Shown: in pieces, positions 6,091 to 13,885 of the stretch
Numbering within the stretch: position 1 is the stretch's first letter
How the letters are laid out: the number at the start of each line of letters is the position of its first letter
IMG/VR virus record: IMGVR_UViG_3300025785_000076
Location: 1-26,725 of that record
Direction: 5' to 3' (one strand)
Length of the DNA stretch: 26,725 nucleotides
From: a virus
Position numbers and translations under genes: made by a program
Notes under the pieces: model-generated
The model's database searches: none
Told to the model about the DNA's origin: nothing
The model's input: the letters and a program-made list of their open reading frames with translations, nothing else

Positions 6091-9000
6091 TTAGGCCTGT
6101 GCCTCAGTCCAGCTTAAACGTGCAACCAAGTTAGCAGGGAAACCTGCACCAGCTGCTGGCAACTGTGTCAAGTTAGTAGCAACAATGGTCATAACGTCTG
6201 GACCGTCTGGGTAGACTGAGACGTTACCTGCAATTTGTCCGCCACTCAAAATACTTGTACCCAAGTCCTTAACTTGCGAAAAGTCTTGCTGTGTAGTATT
6301 GTAGGTTGTTCCAACGCCAGGGCCCGCAGACTGTTGAGAGCCTGTGGTGTTCATGTAGAAACCAAACACAGTTTCGCCGCCGTTGACTGTGGTATTGGCA
6401 GCATGGAATTGGTATTGGCTCAAGCTAGAACCACCAACGTTTTGCCAACCTGGCAAGCTGCTGCTGACTGTTCCGTTTAGTACAACGCTCATCAAGAACG
6501 ATCCGTTGCTGTATGCGTCAAGTTCAAAAGGAACAAACTGCATACGGTTGATAACTTCACGCAGACCTATTGTACTACCAGGCTGACCTTGACTTGCGCT
6601 AGGCGCTAGGCGGAAGCTCATAACCGCAGTTGACTGTCCTGGCCAAACGTTGGCAAATGTAGTCATGCCTTTGGTAAAGATGTACTGTTTATCGTTTGTA
6701 AACTGTCCATCCATGATAGCACTTGTGCCCCAATGATTGACTTCTGGGCTGTAGCTTGGGCCATGGAATTCAACTACTGTTGGGCTAGATGTAGGCCCGC
6801 TCGATGCTGTGTTTGCAACAAATGTTTGTGCTGTTTGCCCCATTGGTGCAAAAATCAGTGCCTGTGTGTTGGCGTAGAATGGTGCTACACTCAATGTAAT
6901 GCTGCTGTTGGCAGCAATACTGCTGACATAGGCTTGTGCAGGAATACCGTTGCCAGTCACGTACATGCCAGGTTGCAAGAACAAGGTGTTGGCTGTTGTA
7001 ACAACTGCATTGCCCACTGTGTAGGTACAGGTCTGTGTTGCGCCAGGCTGTCCACGTGTCAAACCGGTTAAGAATGCACTACCATTACTGTTGATTGTGT
7101 TGCCAGTAAAGTAAACATATTCTTGTTGGTTGGTGTTGCGAATTACTGCAATACCAGTCTGTGGCCAAGGTTGTGGCAAACTTGTTAACAAGATGCTGGT
7201 ATCTGCGGGTGCCACGTTGCCCAACAACACTGTGCTGTTGGCAAATGTGTTGGTTTCGTAACGTGCAGGCAAGTTACCCGAACGCATATAAGCAACTTGG
7301 TTAACGTTGTTGTTCAGTAGTGTGTGGCAGTAAATAATCTTGCCGTCTGATCCACGGAATCCAAAACGTATAAAACCTGCGCCGTACCATGAATAGTCCA
7401 GGTAGCACATCTGAATCTTGGTTAAGTCAATACGGTATCCGCTTGGGCCTGTGCCATCACAACGGTCAATGTTCCATTGGCTTTGCGGAATACGTGTGTC
7501 AACTGTTCTGCTGTAGGTAGCATTGGTAATGTTAACCAGGCCACGATATTGCGGAGTAATAGTCATTACCGTATCGCTGAGAATGTTCACAATACGATAT
7601 GTCATACCTCTGATCACAATAAAATCATTTGGAACTAGCTGTTTAGAGAACGCTGTGTTAGTACCTGTAACAATGTTGCTACCAACGTTAACTGCAATAG
7701 TACCACTCAAGTTGTAGGTACTGCTGCGACGAACTGCATATAGTGTTTGTCCATCAAATTCAAAGAACATGCCGTTTTGGCTGTCAAACATACCAACACG
7801 AATTGTACCGCTGTACCAACTGTTTACTGCCGCTGTATAGTTACCGCTGGCCTGTAGAATAGTTGGAGCAACACCTGTTGATGTTGTATTCTGTAGCGGA
7901 TTGTAGGTAAATGTGTAGGGATCAACAACTGTGATGTTAGGGAATGTGCCGTTATAGCCAGATTCGTTACAGTTGAAGATAGTTATGTAAACACCAGCAA
8001 TGGTAATATTGTGTGGGTCTTTGGTTTTAACAGTTACTAAACCTGTAGCAGCGCTGTAGGTAATCGAGTCAATGAACATGTTTGACTTGAATGTAGTTCC
8101 TGTCGACATCTGGATACCTTTACCAGATTGATAACGGAAGTAACGTCGAGTTTGACGAATGTACTGATGATTGTGACTTGAACTGTTAGTTGAAAAACGC
8201 ACACCGGCCTGTGTTGGACGATGTAGAGTCAAGCCCAATGGACGTACATAAAGGCTAGCCGCTGTGCTGGTAATGGAGCCAGTGGGAACACTGGTTGCAT
8301 AGTAGCTGAATGCTGTACTGTTGGCAACTGTGGCCACTGTCCAAGATCCATTAGGTGGGTTAGTACTAGCTGTCAAGCCAGTTATACCAATTTCGTTACC
8401 AAGGCTAAGTCCGTGTACGTTACCTGTAAGAACTGTTACCAAGTTACCTGTATAGGCCACGCTGCTGATTGCGATTGCTGCGTTACTGTAAGGGGTTGCA
8501 GAATAGGCCTGTGTAACACCAGTGTTCATAATACTACCGGTTGTGTTGGCGTAGAAACGTCCTGTATAGGCAAAGGTGTTGGTGGTTGGATTGCTGTCAA
8601 TGATGTAGGTACCGTCGGCACCGCCATACAAGCTGTCTGTAACAGTTACAGCGTTACCTGCTAGAGGAGCAGTTGCAGGGAATACGTTACCGGTATAGGT
8701 TCTTGAGTTGGTGTTGGCCTGTATATCAATCAAGGCCAAGGTGTTGTTAGTAACCAAATACCAAGCATACGGGCGATTGTTGATCATGTTCAACTGTTCC
8801 CATTTGGTCTGCTGTGTTGAGTATTCGTAGTCAGTGTCAATCAAACTCTGTGGCTGGCTCACACGTAGTTTGTTAACCGGGTCCATCATGGTTTCTGCAG
8901 GAGTAAACTTCTCGTCATACTCGTCAACCACAATTTGCAGTTTATCTGTACTGCTCAAGTTTGTGGTGTTGTAGGTTAAAACAATGGTGGTTGTGGTGAA

Positions 9001-9195
9001 AGCGCCAGTAGAGTCAGTAGCAATCGTGTAACTACTAGTGGTCAGTGTGGGGTCGCTGAAGTTGTAGATGACCTGGTTGGTGGTCACGTCGGTGATTAAG
9101 ATCAGACGCTCTTTTGGCACTGCGTGAGGAATCACGATGGTGCGTGTGCTGGGACTAAAGGTGTAGTAAGCGTCTAAAATGATTTTTCTTGCCAT
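6091..9195 (-). CDS. Large virion structural protein, baseplate or fibre-associated (1034 aa)
   Basis: The protein is 1034 residues, starting MARKIILDAYYTFSPSTRTI. Conserved-looking landmarks are MDPVNKLRVSQPQSLIDTDY (104-123) with YEYSTQQTKWEQLNMINNRP (123-142), IRQTRRYFRYQSGKGIQMST (346-365), QSQWNIDRCDGTGPSGYRID (571-590) and CYLDYSWYGAGFIRFGFRGS (597-616). I associate these with a large structural protein of T4-like aquatic phages. It is usually left as a putative virion or fibre protein, so the exact position is inferred. Between them lie small beta modules of a repeated type, with an HGLSLGNEIGITGL...NGSWTV pattern at about 261-287 and HNITIAGVYITIF...NGTFPN at 395-420. A Thr-rich module around 723-790 resembles the insertion in gp14. 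The start has a GGAG ribosome-binding site and an upstream GGATAAATAT late-type element. Confidence 0.75.
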   Translation of the reverse strand: MARKIILDAYYTFSPSTRTIVIPHAVPKERLILITDVTTNQVIYNFSDPTLTTSSYTIATDSTGAFTTTTIVLTYNTTNLSSTDKLQIVVDEYDEKFTPAETMMDPVNKLRVSQPQSLIDTDYEYSTQQTKWEQLNMINNRPYAWYLVTNNTLALIDIQANTNSRTYTGNVFPATAPLAGNAVTVTDSLYGGADGTYIIDSNPTTNTFAYTGRFYANTTGSIMNTGVTQAYSATPYSNAAIAISSVAYTGNLVTVLTGNVHGLSLGNEIGITGLTASTNPPNGSWTVATVANSTAFSYYATSVPTGSITSTAASLYVRPLGLTLHRPTQAGVRFSTNSSSHNHQYIRQTRRYFRYQSGKGIQMSTGTTFKSNMFIDSITYSAATGLVTVKTKDPHNITIAGVYITIFNCNESGYNGTFPNITVVDPYTFTYNPLQNTTSTGVAPTILQASGNYTAAVNSWYSGTIRVGMFDSQNGMFFEFDGQTLYAVRRSSTYNLSGTIAVNVGSNIVTGTNTAFSKQLVPNDFIVIRGMTYRIVNILSDTVMTITPQYRGLVNITNATYSRTVDTRIPQSQWNIDRCDGTGPSGYRIDLTKIQMCYLDYSWYGAGFIRFGFRGSDGKIIYCHTLLNNNVNQVAYMRSGNLPARYETNTFANSTVLLGNVAPADTSILLTSLPQPWPQTGIAVIRNTNQQEYVYFTGNTINSNGSAFLTGLTRGQPGATQTCTYTVGNAVVTTANTLFLQPGMYVTGNGIPAQAYVSSIAANSSITLSVAPFYANTQALIFAPMGQTAQTFVANTASSGPTSSPTVVEFHGPSYSPEVNHWGTSAIMDGQFTNDKQYIFTKGMTTFANVWPGQSTAVMSFRLAPSASQGQPGSTIGLREVINRMQFVPFELDAYSNGSFLMSVVLNGTVSSSLPGWQNVGGSSLSQYQFHAANTTVNGGETVFGFYMNTTGSQQSAGPGVGTTYNTTQQDFSQVKDLGTSILSGGQIAGNVSVYPDGPDVMTIVATNLTQLPAAGAGFPANLVARLSWTEAQA

Positions 9196-9230
9196 GTTTT
9201 CTCCGAATGGGAACTATCTTGTGTTATTAG

Positions 9231-9240
9231 ATATTTATCC
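9231..9240 (-). promoter_or_regulatory. Candidate T4-type late promoter for the 1034-aa virion gene
   Basis: The minus strand reads GGATAAATAT, 35 bp before the ATG at 9195 and in the 49-bp gap behind the 150-residue fibre gene. It matches nine of ten bases of the element at 18321-18330 (GGATAAATAC) and fits the single-box T4 late promoter model. The short leader would contain the GGAG ribosome-binding site. Confidence 0.55.
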
Positions 9241-9244
9241 CAGA

Positions 9245-9697
9245 TCAACTGCCCAGTACGAGATCAACAGGTTTGAATGGATAGAATTTGGTAGTAGACG
9301 GGGCGCCGCCTGTTACCGCACGTATGGTAATTTGACTACCCATGGGCGGAGCGTCGGCAAAGCGTAGCTGATTGTTAGGATCTAGAGTGTAGCCACGGTT
9401 GGCGCTCAGCACATAGCTGGGCCAAGTTAGGTCGCCGTTGTACTTGAAGGCGGGTTGATATACCCCGTTCAGCATGACTTGTATGCTCCAGGGACTGGTA
9501 AAAATCACTGGTGATCCGTTGTAGTTGGTGGGGAAAGTGTTGGTATAGCCGTCAACCAGGTTGGAGATGTCGTCCAAGTCGTAGATGGCGTTGCTGCCCG
9601 CAACACGGGTCCAACTGTTGCTGGTGCTGTTGTAGCTGTACAGCGTGTTGTTGACTACACTCTGCTGTCCGTTTGAGGGGTTTGCTGGAAATGACAT
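9245..9697 (-). CDS. Short fibre-related structural protein with MSFP N-terminal module (150 aa)
   Basis: The protein is 150 residues. Residues 1-32 (MSFPANPSNGQQSVVNNTLY, then SYNSTSNSWTRV) are the same N-terminal module that starts the fibre proteins at 10247-11647 and 12030-13874. The rest is a separate domain: YDLDDISNLVDGYTNTFP (39-56), PWSIQVMLNGVYQPAFKYNG (69-88), SANRGYTLDPNNQLRFADAP (98-117) and FYPFKPVDLVLGS at the C-terminus. This second domain looks like a small beta-sandwich structural module of T4-like aquatic phages. The protein is far shorter than the other two MSFP proteins and lacks a glycine-rich tip, so it may be a cap or adaptor. It has an AGGAT ribosome-binding site and a CTAAATACCC element upstream. 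No enzymatic motif is seen. Confidence 0.75.
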   Translation of the reverse strand: MSFPANPSNGQQSVVNNTLYSYNSTSNSWTRVAGSNAIYDLDDISNLVDGYTNTFPTNYNGSPVIFTSPWSIQVMLNGVYQPAFKYNGDLTWPSYVLSANRGYTLDPNNQLRFADAPPMGSQITIRAVTGGAPSTTKFYPFKPVDLVLGS

Positions 9698-9710
9698 GGG
9701 TTATCCTATT

Positions 9711-9720
9711 GGGTATTTAG
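9711..9720 (-). promoter_or_regulatory. Candidate T4-type late promoter for the 150-aa fibre-related gene
   Basis: The minus strand reads CTAAATACCC, 14 bp before the ATG at 9697. It overlaps the stop codon of the cupin gene. The TAAATA core and the following AATAGGATAA ribosome-binding region closely resemble the sequence before the fibre gene starting at 13874. The short distance leaves a leader of only about 10 nt. Confidence 0.45.
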
Positions 9721-9998
9721 TACTTGCCTTCTGCAAATACATTGACAAATACTGTGCCATCCTCCAATGCTTCAATCTCATGCCATTCAGCAGCAACCAA
9801 GTTAGCTGGCTGCGTGTCTTTGGTAAACACAACTTCTTTGCCTTCTTTGCGAACAACAAAAGACCCTGCGTGGCACATGGTTAGGTGGGCATAAGCGTGT
9901 TCATGACGTGGTAAACCTTCACCTTTATTGGCGTGATAGACGTTTAAAGTTGCGCCATCATATGTGACAGAGTGAACTGGATTAACTGAGATGGTCAT
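9717..9998 (-). CDS. Small single-domain cupin-fold protein (93 aa)
   Basis: The protein is 93 residues with a recognisable cupin core. Motif 1 reads GEGLPRHEHAYAHLTMCHAG (26-45), that is G-X5-H-X-H-X3-H-X6-G, with histidines 32, 34 and 38. The usual glutamate of G(X)5HXH(X)3-4E(X)6G is replaced by histidine 38. Motif 2 supplies proline 64 and histidine 73 (PANLVAAEWHEIEAL), and the end strand is TVFVNVF. Four histidines could bind a divalent metal. Cupins range from dioxygenases and isomerases to plain sugar-binding folds, so no reaction can be named. The start overlaps the stop of the upstream 79-residue gene as ATGA (9995-9998), and the gene lies among fibre genes. It may be a small virion-associated or sugar-related function. 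Confidence 0.75.
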   Translation of the reverse strand: MTISVNPVHSVTYDGATLNVYHANKGEGLPRHEHAYAHLTMCHAGSFVVRKEGKEVVFTKDTQPANLVAAEWHEIEALEDGTVFVNVFAEGKY

Positions 9999-10234
9999 AG
10001 TGTTTGTGCGCCATTAGAAACAGGTTGATTGCCTGCTGGGGTTATTGCTACAGTAGGTACGTCTTTGATTGTATTGTCTACAGGATCATACCAGTGTTGA
10101 TCTGCCACAATGTGATCAGCACAATCAGCCCAAAACATGTCATCCGCCACTGGAAATATCTTGTCATCAAGTTCTACTTGTGCTATGCGCCAACCTGTTT
10201 CACGAGGTTCAATCTTTGATATCAATGCTTTCAT
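9995..10234 (-). CDS. Small hypothetical protein of the fibre region (79 aa)
   Basis: The protein is 79 residues, starting MKALISKIEPRETGWRIAQV. A compact core contains FPVADDMFWADCADHIVADQ (27-46) and HWYDPVDNTIKDVP, followed by a Pro/Ala-rich tail (TPAGNQPVSNGAQTL). I believe similar short proteins occur beside fibre genes in T4-like aquatic phages, but I know no function. Tryptophan- and aspartate-rich cores of this size suggest a small binding or chaperone-like fold. The start is backed by AAGGAACAACAA before ATG. It sits 12 bp after the fibre gene at 10247-11647 and overlaps the following cupin gene by four bases, so the trio is co-transcribed and the last two are translationally coupled. 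Confidence 0.7.
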   Translation of the reverse strand: MKALISKIEPRETGWRIAQVELDDKIFPVADDMFWADCADHIVADQHWYDPVDNTIKDVPTVAITPAGNQPVSNGAQTL

Positions 10235-10246
10235 TTGTTGTTCCTT

Positions 10247-11647
10247 TTACCATTCAAAAATAACTACGCCTTGGTAGCCTGCGCCACCACTTGCTCCATA
10301 ACCGTTTCCGCCTCCTCCACCAGCCCCAAAAGCACCAGCAGCACCACCATTAGTACCATTATTTGCGCTGCTTGTACCGCCGCCACCAAAAATAGAATTA
10401 GCGCCAGAACCAGATACAAAAATAATACCCGTGCTACCTGCTGCTGATACGCCAGCGCCACCAGTGCAATTTATTGTTCCACCAGAAGCTGCCCCACCAG
10501 CGCCACCAGAACCGCCACCGTTACCAGTACCTACTCCTCCACTACCACCACCAGTAGCAGTGATTGTAGAAATACTTTGCGTTCCAGAAGCAACAGATGA
10601 AGTGCTTGCAGCAGCTCCAACAGTAACGGAAAGTGTATTTCCAGGTGTTAATCCCGTTAAATAAGAAATTGCCAACCCGCCAGCGCCTCCACCACCAGCA
10701 CTTCCATAATTACCTCCTTGTGATCCACCAGCACCACCGCCGCCAATAACTGTGGCTTTAATTGCAGTTACCCCAGATGGGATGGTAAAAGTTTGTCCCG
10801 ATCCAGTTGTTGTAAATGCTTGACCAAACACACCAGCAAGACCTGCTGTTGCCGCGGTACTCTGACTTGAGCCATCAGCAAAGTATAGTTTATTACCTGC
10901 ACCCGATACTGTCAAATTTCCTGTATGAACTGTGTTGCCTGTTGTTGTTAGGTTGCCACCAACATTTAAGTTACCTGCAATACCAGCTCCGCCGGCTACA
11001 ATTAGCGCACCAGTAGTAGTTGATGTGGATGTGTTAGTTGATTTAATATTAACCACATTGGCGCTGGTAACACGCATTACTTCATTGTTTTTTTGAGTCC
11101 CGCCTGTGGCAAATATGATATCGTTTGCTTGATATGTGTTCAATATCAAGTTGCCGCCTCGAGTAATAGTATTCCCCGACACAATCAAATAACCGTCGTT
11201 TGGATTATACAAATTATAGGAAGCCTGGCTATAACCTGAACCAACAATACCCATGTCAACATAGGTGTCGTTGTCACTGCCGTTGTTGGCTATGGCTGCA
11301 ATATCTGTACTTGCATTGTTACCAGTGTTGGCATTTTGAATACTGAACTGGCTATAGTTGTTGATATTAAAACCAACTTGTACTGGTGCATTAGCAGGAA
11401 CATAATTTAATGCAGTTCCAAATACACCTGTGCCACCAATATACAAATTACCTGCGGCAGTTATATTGGTCAAGTTGCCGTTCATGGTCAAGTTGCCAAT
11501 TGTGATACTGCTGTTGGCAGTCAAGTTGGCAAGATAGGTAGGCAGGCTTGTTAGTTTAGTCCAAGTATTGGTCGCGCTGCTGTACTGATAAGTTATTTTA
11601 TTAACTATGGCTGCTTGACCGTTTGAGGGATTTGCTGGAAATGACAT
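10247..11647 (-). CDS. Tail-fibre protein with MSFP N-terminus and glycine-rich tip (466 aa)
   Basis: The protein is 466 residues. The N-terminal module (1-32) is MSFPANPSNGQAAIVNKITY followed by QYSSATNTWTKL. Residues about 40-90 are Asn/Thr-rich fibre beta repeats (TIGNLTMNGNLTNI). Residues about 115-200 form a module with NDTYVDMGIVGSGY, NPNDGYLIVSGN, GGNLILNTYQANDIIFATGG and VMRVTSANVV that is also found in the two giant fibres to the right. TGALIVAGGAGIAGNLNVGG lies at 212-231. From about 280 the tip begins (FTTTGSGQTFTIPSGVTAIK), leading into a glycine-rich domain (about 300-466) that ends in GYQGVVIFEW. Such polyglycine-type domains form receptor-binding tips in some T4-like phages (for example the adhesin of Salmonella phage S16), so host recognition is a fair inference. 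The start has an AAGGAT ribosome-binding site. Confidence 0.85.
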   Translation of the reverse strand: MSFPANPSNGQAAIVNKITYQYSSATNTWTKLTSLPTYLANLTANSSITIGNLTMNGNLTNITAAGNLYIGGTGVFGTALNYVPANAPVQVGFNINNYSQFSIQNANTGNNASTDIAAIANNGSDNDTYVDMGIVGSGYSQASYNLYNPNDGYLIVSGNTITRGGNLILNTYQANDIIFATGGTQKNNEVMRVTSANVVNIKSTNTSTSTTTGALIVAGGAGIAGNLNVGGNLTTTGNTVHTGNLTVSGAGNKLYFADGSSQSTAATAGLAGVFGQAFTTTGSGQTFTIPSGVTAIKATVIGGGGAGGSQGGNYGSAGGGGAGGLAISYLTGLTPGNTLSVTVGAAASTSSVASGTQSISTITATGGGSGGVGTGNGGGSGGAGGAASGGTINCTGGAGVSAAGSTGIIFVSGSGANSIFGGGGTSSANNGTNGGAAGAFGAGGGGGNGYGASGGAGYQGVVIFEW

Positions 11648-11656
11648 TGTATATCC

Positions 11657-12019
11657 TTATTCTATTGCTACCCAGCTGGTTGTTGTTTCGTCCCAGTGAT
11701 AAGTTCTGCCATCTGTAGGCGCCGGAGTTGGCGGTGCCCATAGCCAATTTGTTTCTGCACTGATTGTCCAACTTGGATAGGGCTGCGGCGGATAGAATAC
11801 ATCATTTGTACTATCGTATGTATAACCTATACCAGCATAGTTACCCCGTAAAGCTGCTCCACCATCGGGTTCATTGTCAGAACCGTGATGTACATTGCCT
11901 TTTGTATTGTAACTAGTCTGTATCCAAGTGCCTGGTAAGATGCCTGAATTAATAAAATCTGCTTCTGCTACAATAACTTCAGTTACTCTACCATCTACTA
12001 TTTTTGCAAAGTGGCTCAT
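11657..12019 (-). CDS. Small fibre-associated protein, MSHFA family (120 aa)
   Basis: The protein is 120 residues, with MSHFAKIVDGRVTEVIVAEA (1-20) and WIQTSYNTKGNVHHG (32-46). ALRGNYAGIGYTYDSTNDVF lies at about 55-74, followed by PPQPYPSWTISAETNWLWAP (76-95) and a WDETTTSWV end (108-116). This is a familiar but functionally undefined small protein of T4-like aquatic phages, found close to fibre genes. A structural or assembly role is likely but unproven. It is paralogous to the 84-residue protein at 13886-14140, which stops soon after the YTYDPVNDVF segment. Each paralogue directly precedes an MSFP-type fibre gene, so the two form repeated gene pairs. The ribosome-binding site is AAGGAATAAGAA before ATG, and it lies 10 bp after the preceding fibre gene. 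Confidence 0.82.
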   Translation of the reverse strand: MSHFAKIVDGRVTEVIVAEADFINSGILPGTWIQTSYNTKGNVHHGSDNEPDGGAALRGNYAGIGYTYDSTNDVFYPPQPYPSWTISAETNWLWAPPTPAPTDGRTYHWDETTTSWVAIE

Positions 12020-12029
12020 TTCTTATTCC

Positions 12030-13874
12030 TTATGCTGTGTATGTTCCGCTGCTGTTAAAAGTATGCACCCAGTATTTGACTCCATACCAATTTGTCCAAT
12101 TGGTAACAGTACCACCAGTACCAAGTTGATTAGCACTTGCATAGGTAATAATAACCACTCCTGATCCGCCAGCTGCCCCATAGTAATACGTAGTGGCAAC
12201 GTTTTGGCCAACCCCTCCGCCGCCGCCGGTCCCAGTATTTGCAGTTCCTGTAGTTGGAGCCACAGTACTCGTCGCACCGTTACCGCCATTACTTACTACA
12301 CCATTACTGCCTACACCTGCTGTGCCACCTGTACTGCTAACGCCACCACCACCACCGCCAGCATAATATGAAGCTACGCCAGACAATCCAATATAAACCG
12401 GGTTACCACCGTTACCTGCTGCCCCCGATCCAGTTCTTGCAAACCCAGTACCTCCAGCTCCGCCTCCGCCTGATCCAGCACGCCAATTTGTATTACTTGT
12501 TATTGCATCTCCACCTGCTTGGCCTTGAAGATAAATGCCTCCACCGCCGGGATGGCTAGTCCCGTAGTCGTTCCCTGCGCCACCGCCAGATCCTCCCCAA
12601 GTTGGAATGCCACCGTTGCCATCGCCCCCTCCGCCACCGCCAATTGCAGTTAGTCCATTAAATGTTGAATTTCCACCGTTTCCGCCTGGTGCATTAACTG
12701 TTCCATTTGGCCCTGTCTGTCCACCAACACCGCCAGCGCCAACGATTACTGCATAAGCAACACCCGGAGTTACTGTAGTAGCAGTCATTAATATACCACC
12801 GCCGCCGCCACCTCCGGCTCCGTCACCACCAGGATTAGATTCGCCACCACCACCGCCACCACCTCCTCCAACTAGCGCACAAGTTACGCTATAAGAGTTG
12901 GCTGTTGTACTAAACACTGTTGGCGATAATATACCGCCTGTGGTATTTGCTGTTGTTATTGCGCCGCTGGGGCTGATCAAAGTAGCAATAGGATTTGGTA
13001 CATTAGCAGTTGGTACAGGGATAAATGCAACTAGTCCCGAAGTAGCATCACTTTTAATAACTGCACCACCTAAGTCGATTGTGTTACCACTCAGATACAA
13101 ACTTCTAAAACGTTGTGTTGGTGTTCCTAAATCATATGTGATGTTGGCTGTTGGTGTAATGTGTGAACTGACAAAGATATTGCCAACAGTTGACGAAATA
13201 TTTGCCAATGTTATACCCGAACTAAACACTGTTCCGTTGGCCCACAAAATGTTAACATTAGATGCAAGCACAAGATTTGCTGTTAAAGATACATTGCCAG
13301 TTACAGCATTAGATCCAATGTCGCTGCTGACGTCAACCCAATAGGTACCTACGCCGTCAGTGATATATTCGTAGATGATATCTGTTGTGGTATTGTACCA
13401 TTGGCTTCCAATTGGCGGATTGGTTGGTGCTGTTGCACTGGTCGTATAACTAGGTGCAGTGCTGACTCCGTTGGCATAGAATACACCGTTGGCCACATAG
13501 ATATTGGCAAATGTTCTTGATGTTGACCCTAGGTTATAGGCTGCATTGGTAGTTGGGGTGATGTTGCCATAGGCGGTGGTTTCACCCAAGTAAGTCTGTG
13601 CTTGCCCAACTGTGGTTGTGCTTGACGCACCTGTAATGTCAACCCAGTAACTGGCTGCGCCATCAAAAGTATAACGATACAGTGTGTCAGTTGTGGGGTT
13701 GTACCATTGATCTCCAGCAACAGGAGTGGGGTTAACTGGTGCTACAGTTGATGTAGTAGTACGACTGTACGACTGTGGAACTCTGCTCCAGGCCGTGGTG
13801 GTGCTGCTGTATTGGTATGTAATACCGTTTACAACTGCTGTTTGACCGTTTGTGGGGCTTAATGGAAATGACAT
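12030..13874 (-). CDS. Tail-fibre protein with MSFP N-terminus and glycine-rich tip (614 aa)
   Basis: The protein is 614 residues. The MSFP module (MSFPLSPTNGQTAVVNGITY) covers residues 1-32. Two copies of a QWYN module follow: PTPVAGDQWYNPTTDTLYRY (49-68, ending YWVDITG) and NPPIGSQWYNTTTDIIYEY (152-170, ending YWVDVSS). Between and after them are fibre repeats such as TPTTNAAYNLGSTSRTFANI (106-125) and TPTANITYDLGTPTQRF (240-256). From about 328 there is a large glycine-rich domain, with many GGGGG runs, to about residue 580. It has GVAYAVIVGAGGVGG-type strands, and the chain ends WVHTFNSSGTYTA. A trimeric fibre with a glycine-rich receptor-binding tip is the likely role. The start has AGGATAAGC upstream and a GGTAAATACA element. 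It directly follows the 84-residue MSHFA gene. Confidence 0.85.
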   Translation of the reverse strand: MSFPLSPTNGQTAVVNGITYQYSSTTTAWSRVPQSYSRTTTSTVAPVNPTPVAGDQWYNPTTDTLYRYTFDGAASYWVDITGASSTTTVGQAQTYLGETTAYGNITPTTNAAYNLGSTSRTFANIYVANGVFYANGVSTAPSYTTSATAPTNPPIGSQWYNTTTDIIYEYITDGVGTYWVDVSSDIGSNAVTGNVSLTANLVLASNVNILWANGTVFSSGITLANISSTVGNIFVSSHITPTANITYDLGTPTQRFRSLYLSGNTIDLGGAVIKSDATSGLVAFIPVPTANVPNPIATLISPSGAITTANTTGGILSPTVFSTTANSYSVTCALVGGGGGGGGGESNPGGDGAGGGGGGGILMTATTVTPGVAYAVIVGAGGVGGQTGPNGTVNAPGGNGGNSTFNGLTAIGGGGGGDGNGGIPTWGGSGGGAGNDYGTSHPGGGGIYLQGQAGGDAITSNTNWRAGSGGGGAGGTGFARTGSGAAGNGGNPVYIGLSGVASYYAGGGGGGVSSTGGTAGVGSNGVVSNGGNGATSTVAPTTGTANTGTGGGGGVGQNVATTYYYGAAGGSGVVIITYASANQLGTGGTVTNWTNWYGVKYWVHTFNSSGTYTA

Positions 13875-13885
13875 TGCTTATCCTA

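Noticed and set aside
12023-12289. Minus-strand 88-residue frame and other frames within the glycine-rich genes (14273-14503, 14654-14908, 15101-15532)
   Set aside because: They are alternate frames of GGN-rich coding sequence, rich in Val/Gln/Ala or Leu, and lack ribosome-binding sites and recognisable features.
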